Shown here: positions 19,104-27,425 of the stretch, in pieces
How positions within the stretch are numbered: the first letter of the stretch is position 1
Layout of the letters: each line of letters opens with the position of its first letter
DNA from: Candidatus Heimdallarchaeota archaeon
GTDB lineage: Archaea; Asgardarchaeota; Heimdallarchaeia; Heimdallarchaeales; Kariarchaeaceae
Assembly (NCBI GenBank): GCA_026702845.1
Contig: JADCLS010000015.1
Coordinates: forward strand, 94,442-158,441
Direction: 5' to 3'
Length of the DNA stretch: 64,000 nucleotides
Made by a program: the position numbers and the translations under genes
The notes under the pieces: generated by a model
The model's input: only the letters and a program-made list of their open reading frames with translations
Databases searched by the model: none
Told to the model about the DNA's origin: nothing

Positions 19104-19994
19104 TTATACCAAATAGACGAGTGTGAAGAGAATAATCCACACCACGTCTACAAAATGCCAATAAAGGCCGACAACCTCAACATCACTGCCATCCTTATCA
19201 AATCCTCCAATATGGGCTTTATATGCCATCAGTGATACAAGCACTATGCCCACCAGAACGTGAGCACCATGGAACCCAGTCTGTAGGAAGAAGGTAGCAC
19301 CAAACAAACCAGACGCAGGAGTGAATCCCTCATTGAGCAGTGCAGAGTACTCGAATACCTGCACAGAGAGGAATACTAATCCGATGGCTGCGGTAGCTGC
19401 CAACCAGTTCCTGGTTTTCAATGAATCCTTGGCAACTGATGCCTCATGTGCCTTGACCATGGTGAATGAACTGGTAATGAGAATAAAGGTATTAATGGAG
19501 GTGACTATTATATCCAGAACCTCTGATGGCCCCTTACCATGATCATCCACCCATCCCTGATAGATTTGCTGATCTCCATAGGCAAAGAGAAATTCCTTGT
19601 TAAAGAGATATCCAGTTGAAGCTGTAAATCCAAGAGCTGGATCGACAGCCAGTCTGAGGGCAAATGAGATGCCTATGATGAGGATGAAGAAAATCACCTC
19701 AGAACTCAGGAATAACCACATCCACGTATGCTTGGGTATCTTGGTGGTGAGATGACTCTCATCCTTGAACATGCCGTAATCAGGGTTATTCACTCGATTT
19801 CTGATCTCATAGATGCTGAATGCAATGAAAACTGCCAGGAATATTGTAATAAATACAAATCCGAGTGCAGTGCTCTTCTCCTTGTTGAAAATATAGCTTA
19901 GTCCAAGTCCTATAAATACGGTGGATAGTCCGAGTACTGGAGCCCATAATGAGTAGTGCTCGGAATGTGTAGAATCAGTTACATGTTCAGTCAT
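19104..19994 (-). CDS. cytochrome c oxidase subunit III
   Basis: The 296-residue protein has seven membrane helices and subunit III motifs such as HTWMWLFLSSEVIFF near the N-terminal half, TGFHGAHVLVGI, and the C-terminal GLYWHFVDVVWIILF. It binds subunit I and stabilises the oxygen-reducing complex. The ATG overlaps the stop of subunit I (ATGA) and has GGGAGG upstream, showing tight coupling. Helix 2-3 is separated by a longer, polar loop (about 125-170) than in many bacterial homologues. Confidence 0.95.
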   Translation of the reverse strand: MTEHVTDSTHSEHYSLWAPVLGLSTVFIGLGLSYIFNKEKSTALGFVFITIFLAVFIAFSIYEIRNRVNNPDYGMFKDESHLTTKIPKHTWMWLFLSSEVIFFILIIGISFALRLAVDPALGFTASTGYLFNKEFLFAYGDQQIYQGWVDDHGKGPSEVLDIIVTSINTFILITSSFTMVKAHEASVAKDSLKTRNWLAATAAIGLVFLSVQVFEYSALLNEGFTPASGLFGATFFLQTGFHGAHVLVGIVLVSLMAYKAHIGGFDKDGSDVEVVGLYWHFVDVVWIILFTLVYLV

Positions 19995-21517
19995 GCTGTT
20001 TCCTCCCAGAATGTTGGAATTTTAAGCCTGAAGGGATTATCTCCTGCAACAGGACCTTTGAAGTAGCTGTAGAATAGGTTACCAAACATGAGCAAGAAAC
20101 TTGCCAGCTGCAGAAATGCACCAATAGTGGTTACTCTGTGCCAGAAGGTCAACTCGTCAAGGTATGGTAGACCCTGATAATCTGCATATCTTCTTGGCAT
20201 ACCATATAATCCAGTCATATTCATTCCCTGGAAGGTGAGAATATATCCAGGTATCCAGATAGCAAACTGAATGAATGCCAGAGTTCTGTTGTACATCTTA
20301 CCACTCATACTGGGGTAGAGGAAGAATATAGCACCAATCAGAGTGGACAAGGAGCCTCCAATTATAATAAAATGGAAATGGCCGACGACAAAGTAGGTAT
20401 CATGGAAAACATAATCAAGAACAAGAGTATTGACCATGATGCCAGTCACACCACCTAGTACAAAACCGAGAATGTATCCCAGTGAGAATAGCAATGGGCC
20501 TTCAACCCTGATCTTCGCCTTATACATAGTGAACACCCAGTTGAAGGTCTTTATTCCTGAGGGTACTCCAATGAGGAAGGTGAGGAACGTAAAGATCCAG
20601 TTAGGCGTAGTACCTATGGCCACGGTGAACATGTGATGACCCCATACCATGAACCCTAGGATAGCGATGGCACCCATTGAAATAATCATTGATGTGTGTC
20701 CAAACACCTTTCTCTGTGAGAATCTTGAGATAATCATGGAAGTTAGACCCATACCTGGTAGGATCATTATATATACTGCAGGATGGGAATATCCCCAGAA
20801 TAGATCCTGAAATAATGCGGGACCACTACCAGCGTTCAGGGTGAAGAAGGAGGTTCCAAGTGCCTGATCAAACAATAACATCACAGCTGTCACCGTGATG
20901 ATAGGAGTGGCAACAAATTGAATAAGCGACATCCAGACGATGGACCATGAGAACAGATCCATCTCCTTGAGTGACAGGCCTGGACGTCGCATTGTGAATA
21001 TGGTAAGTAGAAAGTTAACAGCACCGATCACTGCAGAACTACCAGCAAGAACCAGCCCTGCAACAAGAATATCAAGTCCTAGAGTTCGTGAGGATAATGG
21101 AGGATATAATGTCCATCCAGTACCCACTGCAGAAGTATACACAAAGAATGCACCGGGAATCAGCATCCAAAAGGCGATATTATTCCAGCGTGGCCAGTAG
21201 AGATCCTTTGCACCAATCATCTTGGGTACCATGTAATTACCGAACCCAGTGGATCCGGCCATGATCACAAAGAAGATCATGGTAAAACCATGGGCTGTGA
21301 CGAGTACAGGATGATCTACCACCATCTGAGCATCATCGATACCGGGATTGTAGAGTTCAACACGAACCTTTAGAATATACCAGCCTGATATGGCCAAATT
21401 AACCAGAGCGAATACCATATAGAGAATACCGATCTGTTTGTGATCAGTGGTCCCAAATAGCAATTTGGGGTTAAAGAACCAGGGTTTTTGTTTTATTGCT
21501 TCTGTCGTCATAATCAT
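19991..21517 (-). CDS. cytochrome c oxidase subunit I, A2-type
   Basis: This catalytic subunit (about 508 residues, 12 helices) reduces oxygen to water and pumps protons. Heme and copper ligands are visible: VTAHGFTMIFF (low-spin heme His), WGYSHPAVYIMILPG (CuB His and cross-linked Tyr), VWGHHMFT (two CuB His), and HDTYFVVGHFHF (heme ligands). In the fourth motif the usual Glu of HPEVY is replaced by Ala and preceded by Tyr-Ser, the YS signature of A2-type oxidases. Start choice is open: GTG 21520, ATG 21517 (TGATG overlap with subunit II) or ATG 21511. It is the second gene of the cox operon. Confidence 0.96.
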   Translation of the reverse strand: MIMTTEAIKQKPWFFNPKLLFGTTDHKQIGILYMVFALVNLAISGWYILKVRVELYNPGIDDAQMVVDHPVLVTAHGFTMIFFVIMAGSTGFGNYMVPKMIGAKDLYWPRWNNIAFWMLIPGAFFVYTSAVGTGWTLYPPLSSRTLGLDILVAGLVLAGSSAVIGAVNFLLTIFTMRRPGLSLKEMDLFSWSIVWMSLIQFVATPIITVTAVMLLFDQALGTSFFTLNAGSGPALFQDLFWGYSHPAVYIMILPGMGLTSMIISRFSQRKVFGHTSMIISMGAIAILGFMVWGHHMFTVAIGTTPNWIFTFLTFLIGVPSGIKTFNWVFTMYKAKIRVEGPLLFSLGYILGFVLGGVTGIMVNTLVLDYVFHDTYFVVGHFHFIIIGGSLSTLIGAIFFLYPSMSGKMYNRTLAFIQFAIWIPGYILTFQGMNMTGLYGMPRRYADYQGLPYLDELTFWHRVTTIGAFLQLASFLLMFGNLFYSYFKGPVAGDNPFRLKIPTFWEETA

Positions 21518-22341
21518 CACACTGCAATAATCGCAAAGAGCATGTCATAGTGGGATACTCCACATAGTTCTGCACATGCTCCCCAGTACGTTCCTGCCTC
21601 CTCAATGGTCAGGGTCACGGTATTCACACTTCCTGGCAATGCGTCTGCCTTAAAGGATAAATCATTAACAAAGAATGAATGGATAACAGAAGTCTCCTCA
21701 GAAGTGATTTCATATCGATATGCCTCGCCTACCTCTACCACCAATGCTTGATAATACTTGCCAGTATTGGGATTCTTGATGATTTGTAAGAATCCATCAA
21801 ATTGAGATTCATACTGGGTAAGAAGTGTGGCATTGCTTATCACCTGTGAAGCAGAATAACGCACATCAGCTGTTCCATTGTTAAGAAAAATTGCACCAGG
21901 CATGGAAGCAGTGAAGTTAACATTGTGGCTATCTATGTAAAATGTCCAATCAAACTGCTTGCCCTCAACGCGGATGACCTCATAGGGAGTACTATCATTG
22001 GCGTCAATGAAGGCGTTAATTCCTGCTGCAGAGGTGAAGAAGATGATGAGAACCAGGATCACCGCAAATAATGTCCAAGTGACCTCGAATTTACCTTCTG
22101 CTATTTCCTCAGGCTCTCTATCGGAACCATCATCTCTATACTTGAAGACAAAAGCCAGCATTAGGCCAACCACCAGTATAATCACAACAAAAGAGAGAAT
22201 GACCTGCAATAGGAAGGTTTTCTCGAAATTCTCTGTGTAGTTAGACCGGCCAGATGCCTTGAGTATAGAAAATAATAGCGTTAAGAATGCAAGTAGAGTA
22301 ATGTTGATACTTTTTCTCGGAGCTAAAACTTCCGTAATCAT
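21517..22341 (-). CDS. cytochrome c oxidase subunit II with CuA site
   Basis: The 274-residue protein has a signal-like N-terminal helix, two more membrane helices (about 50-75 and 90-115) and an outer cupredoxin domain. CuA ligands are present: IHSFFVND (His) and GACAELCGVSHYDM (C-x3-C, His, Met), so it takes electrons from a soluble or anchored donor such as the cupredoxin at 31107. A frame opens at 22377, but its first codons lie within a palindrome that contains the TATA box. The ATG at 22341, 27 bases after that box, is the better, leaderless start. It leads the cox operon. Confidence 0.95.
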   Translation of the reverse strand: MITEVLAPRKSINITLLAFLTLLFSILKASGRSNYTENFEKTFLLQVILSFVVIILVVGLMLAFVFKYRDDGSDREPEEIAEGKFEVTWTLFAVILVLIIFFTSAAGINAFIDANDSTPYEVIRVEGKQFDWTFYIDSHNVNFTASMPGAIFLNNGTADVRYSASQVISNATLLTQYESQFDGFLQIIKNPNTGKYYQALVVEVGEAYRYEITSEETSVIHSFFVNDLSFKADALPGSVNTVTLTIEEAGTYWGACAELCGVSHYDMLFAIIAV

Positions 22342-22357
22342 ATATGTAATTGGTAAA

Positions 22358-22377
22358 ATGTTCGTATATAAGAACAT
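22358..22377 (-). promoter_or_regulatory. cox operon promoter with palindrome around the TATA box
   Basis: ATGTTCGTATATAAGAACAT is an inverted repeat (ATGTTC-N8-GAACAT). On the minus strand its centre reads TTATATAC, a TATA box about 27 bases before the ATG at 22341. A dyad exactly over the TATA box suggests repression by blocking TBP. The same 20 bases, with 34 following bases, are preserved at 25603-25622. Confidence 0.7.
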
Positions 22378-22739
22378 CTATCGGAGTTTCGAATTGTCAT
22401 TTTTTTGAATAATTTATAGCAATAATATTATCAAAAACATAGATTTCAGTGTTACTATCTTTTCAATATTAAGATAATCAGGCTTTCCCTATGCAAAATT
22501 CATTTTAAAACTATACCTTCATTGTAGAAATCTCAATAGTTTAGAATCTAGTATTACTATACAATCATTGCGCCAAAAGGTTTGGATATACGTTCAACAT
22601 TTTCTAAGAACCTCAATTGCATTTTATATGATATCTCAGTTATTGCAATTGGTTTGATTAAAATAATATGTTGTAAATTTAGTCAATTCTATAATTACTG
22701 ATATTACAAGTTATTATATTAAATAATGAAGAAGTAATT
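22378..22739. repeat. upstream region of cox operon, duplicated twice
   Basis: The first 200 bases of this gap (22378-22580) are the upstream side of the cox promoter and have a diverged second copy at 25623-25824, ending in the shared GCGCCAAAAGG. The 46 bases at 22531-22576 are also repeated without change at 24024-24069. The rest (to 22739) is AT-rich and holds the TATA-like TTATTATATTA about 24 bases before the LRR gene. Confidence 0.7.
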
Positions 22740-23984
22740 ATGAAGAAGAAAATGGGATTTGTGGCTAATTCTTCAAGTCATACATTTATTCTATATCTCA
22801 ATATAGCTTTGTTTGATGTGAGTGAATATCAGGAGTTAATAGATCATAATTTTTCAAATCGGTTGTATTTGAATGAGACAGAACTTCTCGCAGGTTTGAA
22901 CTCATTTCTTAATGCTGATATTAATATACTTGAGTTTGAGAAATATCCCGAGAGATTTGCAAAATGTCCAGAATTAACGCTCTCTTGGGAAACTCATGTT
23001 CATGATGTTGAATATTCAAGTTTACGACAATATGACCTTTCTTATCACAAATTGCTACTAGCACTTGATGATTTCAGAAGAAGATTTCAAGATAGATTTT
23101 CTACATTACTTGCTTATCAACTTGTAGGTGAGACTGATTGTGTTGATTCTGTTAATCCAACATTATTAGAGTTCAGAGAATTAAGTTTAGATGAGCAAAA
23201 GAAGCGATATAATTTCTATTTCGATAGTCGCGAAGAGCCAAGATATGAAGATACTATCAATATAGAAACTGAGAGTAATTACCAGGATGCGTCTGATTTT
23301 GATTTTAGTGGATATGATTCTAAGTATAACACATATCCCAGCCTCCTTCCAGATGAGTTTAAAATTGAAACTAGAATATTAGATTTAAATTGGAATAAAT
23401 TGCGATTCACTTATGGTAAAGGATCTAATGGGTCATATATCAAGGGGATTTTCAGTAATGGTCTTCTCTGCTTACAATCATACAAATTCTTCAAAGAACT
23501 TGAGATTTTAATCTTAAACAATGCTAATATTGAGGAAATTCCTTCCTTTGTGTATAATCTTGAAAAACTAAAAATATTAAACCTAGCCAATAACAAAATT
23601 AAGGAAATATCGGTCAAAATTAACCAATTACATAATTTAAGGGAGTTGTACCTCACCGATAATAATATCAATAATTTGCCGGAATTAACAATACCATTGG
23701 TTGTCCTTGCCATCTCCAATAATCATCTAAAGAAGTTACCTAGCATTAAAAGAAAAACGCTTCAAAAACTATTCGTAGATCATAATCGCCAACTATCTGC
23801 CGATGCAAAGGAAATTTGTTCATTACCAGATTTATTAAGATTAGATATAGACCAAAGAATCCTCTCATCAAACGAAGAGATTTTCTGCACATTACTTGAT
23901 ATGACGAGTATATACGATGAGAAAACCAATCAGTGGGGATTAAAACTAATTAATGATCGTTTTTTTGATAATCTGCCTACCTGA
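22740..23984 (+). CDS. LRR protein with N-terminal GFVxNSSS motif
   Basis: The 414-residue product starts with MKKKMGFVANSSSHTFIL, which resembles the GFVTNSSSSSF N-terminus that I recall from many uncharacterised bacterial and phage-associated proteins. Residues 20-240 form an acidic region that I do not recognise. Four or five LRRs follow (LEILILNNANIEEIPSF, LKILNLANNKIKEI, LRELYLTDNNINNLP) to about 350. The start ATG fits a leaderless message from the AT-rich box at 22712-22721. The gene lies between two identical 46-bp direct repeats, so it may be an inserted cassette. Function unknown. Confidence 0.8.
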   Translation: MKKKMGFVANSSSHTFILYLNIALFDVSEYQELIDHNFSNRLYLNETELLAGLNSFLNADINILEFEKYPERFAKCPELTLSWETHVHDVEYSSLRQYDLSYHKLLLALDDFRRRFQDRFSTLLAYQLVGETDCVDSVNPTLLEFRELSLDEQKKRYNFYFDSREEPRYEDTINIETESNYQDASDFDFSGYDSKYNTYPSLLPDEFKIETRILDLNWNKLRFTYGKGSNGSYIKGIFSNGLLCLQSYKFFKELEILILNNANIEEIPSFVYNLEKLKILNLANNKIKEISVKINQLHNLRELYLTDNNINNLPELTIPLVVLAISNNHLKKLPSIKRKTLQKLFVDHNRQLSADAKEICSLPDLLRLDIDQRILSSNEEIFCTLLDMTSIYDEKTNQWGLKLINDRFFDNLPT

Positions 23985-24023
23985 ATTAAAATTAGTGGAG
24001 AATACTTATAGCACCAAGTCACT

Positions 24024-24069
24024 TCTCAATAGTTTAGAATCTAGTATTACTATACAATCATTGCGCCAA
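24024..24069. repeat. 46-bp direct repeat, identical to 22531-22576
   Basis: The sequence from TCTCAATAGTTTAGAATCTA to ATTGCGCCAA is identical to that at 22531-22576 upstream of the cox operon. Outside these 46 bases the two sites differ. The LRR gene at 22740-23984 lies between them. Confidence 0.9.
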
Positions 24070-24100
24070 TTAAACTAAAGTGAATTTAATAGATATGAAT

Positions 24101-24127
24101 AACCTATTCTTATATACTAAATAGGTT
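24101..24127 (+). promoter_or_regulatory. promoter with 8-bp inverted repeat around TATA box
   Basis: AACCTATT (24101-24108) and AATAGGTT (24120-24127) form a perfect dyad with TTATATAC between the arms, about 32 bases before the ATG of the beta-helix protein. The layout matches the cox promoter (dyad over TATA) though the arm sequence differs. Likely a repressor operator. Confidence 0.55.
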
Positions 24128-24145
24128 CAAACGAATATAGTAGAA

Positions 24146-25225
24146 ATGCGATTTCTTTTTCTGATCTCTCTGTTGATACTGGGATTCCTTTGTTTTCCTA
24201 GCAATGATGTGCAAGCCATTACAGAAGAACAATCCTCAATGCAGAATCTCTATGAGAATCAAACCAGTTTCATTGGTCTGATCCTACGAGATATACAATT
24301 TGAATTTTATCAGCTTGATGAGGTCGTATTTATTGACAACACAATGGAAAATGTGACAATTTCAATAATGGAGGTGAATAATGTGACAATAATGGGCAAT
24401 ACCTTCAATGAGGTAGAGGACGTGGCCATACTGATTTGGAAGTCAAATAATGTGACAATCGAGAGGAATTCCTTTCACAATCTTCCCACATATGCAATTG
24501 GAATATATGAATCCACAAGTGCTCAGCTTAATAATAATACCATAATCCTGGCAGAAGAGTTTTACAATCAATGGTTCCTGATAGTTGGGATAAACGTTGA
24601 TAGATCACCTCGAACTACAGTGAAATTCAATGATGTGTATTCACCAATTGGTGACGGGGTATATATTCACAGTTCTGAGAACTCTACAGTGTATTGTAAT
24701 ACCATCCATCATACCGGATTTATTGGCCTGTCATTGATAAATTCGCCATATACACTGGTTTATAATAACTCAATCACAGATAGTTCTTCCTATCAATTGC
24801 ATCATTCAGGAGACATACCTGCAAGCTCTGCAGTTGGTATCTCCGCATCTCCAGGTGTGATACTCAGGTACAATATTATCGATTATTCTGATAATACTGG
24901 AATCGATATAGATTCCTCCTCAGATACAATTATAGAGTACAATACCATTATTAATCATCCAACTGCAATATTTGTGGGCCGATCAGATAATGTTATTATT
25001 AGATTCAACATATTCTATAATAATGGGGTTGATATAGAATACGATCAGAGTGATAATCTGCTTACTCAGGGTAATGTGGTCACTGAGAGTAGTCCAATAG
25101 TTGCAACCACACCAAGGACAAGCAATCAAGCTGAAAGTGAAGATGAGCCTCCATACTATCTACTTCTTATCATCCCTATTATTGGTGCCCTGGGATACCT
25201 AATTCAAAGGAAACGCTCATCATAA
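24146..25225 (+). CDS. surface right-handed beta-helix protein, membrane anchored
   Basis: The 359-residue product has a signal peptide (residues 1-24), about ten beta-helix coils (repeats of the style VTISIMEVNNVTIMGNTF and IEYNTIINHPTAI, PbH1/NosD-like) and a C-terminal membrane helix YLLLIIPIIGALGYLI followed by QRKRSS. It should sit on the cell surface facing out. The family binds or cleaves polysaccharides or serves as a structural surface protein; no catalytic set is evident. Next to it lies the partial coxII copy on the other strand. Confidence 0.85.
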   Translation: MRFLFLISLLILGFLCFPSNDVQAITEEQSSMQNLYENQTSFIGLILRDIQFEFYQLDEVVFIDNTMENVTISIMEVNNVTIMGNTFNEVEDVAILIWKSNNVTIERNSFHNLPTYAIGIYESTSAQLNNNTIILAEEFYNQWFLIVGINVDRSPRTTVKFNDVYSPIGDGVYIHSSENSTVYCNTIHHTGFIGLSLINSPYTLVYNNSITDSSSYQLHHSGDIPASSAVGISASPGVILRYNIIDYSDNTGIDIDSSSDTIIEYNTIINHPTAIFVGRSDNVIIRFNIFYNNGVDIEYDQSDNLLTQGNVVTESSPIVATTPRTSNQAESEDEPPYYLLLIIPIIGALGYLIQRKRSS

Positions 25226-25340
25226 TCCTTATGTGGAATGTCTTGCCAGTTATTATGGATATGCTGATGATTTGATGATAATCTCACGTTCAAAATACAT
25301 ATTATATTTTTATTTTGTAGCAGCGAATTATATATGCTCG

Positions 25341-25586
25341 CTACTCAACAGGTTCAGCCACTCTATCGGAACCATCATCTCTATACTTGAAGACAAAGGC
25401 CAGCATTAGACCAACCACCAGTATAATCACAACAAAAGAGAGAATGACCTGCAATAGGAAGGTTTTCTCGAAATTCTCTGTGTAGTTAGACCGGCCAGAT
25501 GCCTTGAGTACAGAAAATAACAGCGATAAGAGACCAAGTAAGGTAAATTTCATACTTTTTCTCATGGCTAATATTTCCATATTCAT
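25341..25586 (-). pseudogene. truncated duplicate of cox subunit II
   Basis: The frame encodes about 81 residues equal to the N-terminal part of subunit II: the signal-like helix, then SNYTENFEKTFLLQVILSFV and the following helix up to YRDDGSDR, then a stop. All CuA ligands are missing, so it cannot accept electrons. About 150 bases of the coding part are nearly identical to the cox gene, and the promoter dyad is exact, while the N-terminal codons have diverged. The preserved promoter and start (ATG 25586, 27 bases after TATA) mean it may still be expressed, as a small membrane protein or as a non-functional remnant. Confidence 0.8.
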
Positions 25587-25602
25587 ATACGTAGAAGAAA
25601 AA

Positions 25603-25622
25603 ATGTTCGTATATAAGAACAT
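25603..25622 (-). promoter_or_regulatory. second copy of the cox palindrome/TATA promoter
   Basis: The 20 bases are identical to 22358-22377 and the next 34 bases also match (identity runs through TTTTTTTGA). It lies at the same distance before the ATG at 25586 of the truncated coxII copy. Confidence 0.7.
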
Positions 25623-26040
25623 CTATCGGAGTTTCGAATTGTCATTTTTTTGACTAATCTATAGCAAAAATATTACCAAAAGTATATTTTTTTCAATTAC
25701 TTACTTTTCAATATCAAGCTACTGAAAGTTTCTCTATGAAAAATTCATTTTAAAACTATACTTTCATTGTCGGTAACTCATTAGTTTACTTTCTATAATA
25801 CTATACTATCCTTGCGCCAAAAGGAATCTTATCTTAAATATAAATGCAATTGGATTAGCAAATATGAGTATTAAGAATAAAAACAAAAAAAGCTGTATTG
25901 ATTGTAAATTATACTCTATTTTCATGGAAAACAACATTATTGATGGCCTAAAACCAAAGAAATAATTTTTATCTACTTGTAACACTATGATTGTGTCAAT
26001 ATTCCACAAATTCAAATAACAGGAAATAGTTAATCTGATT
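25623..26040. repeat. diverged copy of the cox upstream region, then AT-rich spacer
   Basis: Positions 25623-25824 match 22378-22580 with scattered changes and end in the same GCGCCAAAAGG. The remaining 215 bases are AT-rich. A 69-codon minus-strand frame here (25806-26015) overlaps the repeat and is probably not a gene. Confidence 0.6.
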
Positions 26041-27015
26041 CTATATCTTCCCTATTTTATCTTTTTCAGCTTTAGTATATCTCTCAAATAATTCATCGAT
26101 CGCATCTCCCACCTTGCCTTTATCAATAAATACAAGATCCTGTTTGATAGTGATACCAAAATCACTTGGATTATCTAAAATCCACAATTGTAACTTGGTT
26201 TGATCAATCTCAAGCAATTGGGCCATGGTCTCCAGTTTAATCTCAGAATAAGTGTCAACTATACGTTCGAATCGTCTCCTGTTAATAATCTCTTCTGCTT
26301 GTTCTGATCTTGATTCAAGGTTATCTCGCCTCGCAGTTTCTTTATTACTAGGAACATCAATTGAAGGATTTGATTTTTCTTCAATTTCAACAGTGCTTAA
26401 TTCTTCATCTGTAATTTCCTGGCTGGTATCTTGCTCTTTCACTTCGGAATTAATATTTTCTTTTATTTCTTCTATATTTGCTGTTTCCGTATCTGCTGTA
26501 ATTGTTGTACTTACAAAGCGACGAGGTTTGTAAAATATTTTGGCAACGATTATTTCAATAACAAATATTAACAAAGTCAAAATAATTATGTTTGCAAGGT
26601 ATTGGAAAATGAGAAGAAACTTCAAACCATAAATAAAACTAATTTCTGGTAAAGTGAAACTGTACAATAATACCCCCAAAGAAGTGCTAAAGCTAGGAAA
26701 TAACACTGCTCCAACTTCTGAACCATCAATAGTCCACATAACAATTAAAGGTGACAGAAAAATAAACACATAGGCTCCAATATATGACCAGAGGTTCAAT
26801 TCAGTGGGATAATTAATCAAAAGAGATTTAATTCCAAGCCAAAGTAACATCCCTGATTGACTTAAACAAGCAGTGAAGAGAAACATCAAAAACTTTTCAC
26901 TTGTTCCATCTTCTGCAATAATAATATACAATATAAATATCGATGCTATCACCGCAAGTGCAGAAAAAATTATCAGAATCCAAGGTAATATAGTACTAAG
27001 AAAAATGTTAACCAA
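26041..27015 (-). CDS. membrane protein with C-terminal winged-helix-like domain
   Basis: The 324-residue product has six hydrophobic segments in residues 5-170, then a charged, low-complexity linker rich in Glu/Ser/Thr (about 175-240) and a C-terminal domain of 75 residues with YSEIKLETMAQLLEID, shaped like a PCI/winged-helix module. It could link a membrane signal to a cytoplasmic partner or nucleic acid. The listed start is TTG; no ATG lies nearby and no ribosome site is clear, so the start is uncertain. Not a known family to me. Confidence 0.65.
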   Translation of the reverse strand: MVNIFLSTILPWILIIFSALAVIASIFILYIIIAEDGTSEKFLMFLFTACLSQSGMLLWLGIKSLLINYPTELNLWSYIGAYVFIFLSPLIVMWTIDGSEVGAVLFPSFSTSLGVLLYSFTLPEISFIYGLKFLLIFQYLANIIILTLLIFVIEIIVAKIFYKPRRFVSTTITADTETANIEEIKENINSEVKEQDTSQEITDEELSTVEIEEKSNPSIDVPSNKETARRDNLESRSEQAEEIINRRRFERIVDTYSEIKLETMAQLLEIDQTKLQLWILDNPSDFGITIKQDLVFIDKGKVGDAIDELFERYTKAEKDKIGKI

Positions 27016-27425
27016 GATAACCGATCTAATTCAAAATAAGAATGTAAAAAATTTTCTTGATACATTTTAAATAAAAAATCTAATAATGGCTAGAAAAGAT
27101 CAGAAATCTAATAAATAAGCAATTTGAGAAGTAGTCTACATTTTGAATAGGTAAGTTTATCTTTCAAGTAATTTTTATATTTCTGAAAACAGATTCAAGC
27201 AATTTTCGCAATTATAAATCAAAATTCAGTTTTTCTGTATTAATCATTGCATCTATTTACATTAATTTTATATTGAGTATTGAGCAAATTTGCTCGTACA
27301 CCACTATAAACATTCACTTTTTCTTGCTAAATTTTCTTTTTATTAGCATTTTAGAGAGGTCAGATGTTGATAAATTCTCCTTCAACATACTTTTTATAGT
27401 ATTATTTTGTACAACCGAATTGTAG
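27016..27425. other. intergenic region with heme O synthase promoter
   Basis: The 410-bp gap is AT-rich. Just before the heme O synthase gene it holds ATACTTTTTATAGTAT (27387-27402), a TATA element with 5-bp inverted arms, about 29 bases before the ATG. I see no gene in the rest. Confidence 0.4.

Noticed and set aside
25806..26015. 69-codon minus-strand hydrophobic frame
   Set aside because: It overlaps the duplicated cox upstream repeat, has no ribosome site or promoter, and the matching copy at 22.5 kb does not keep the frame.
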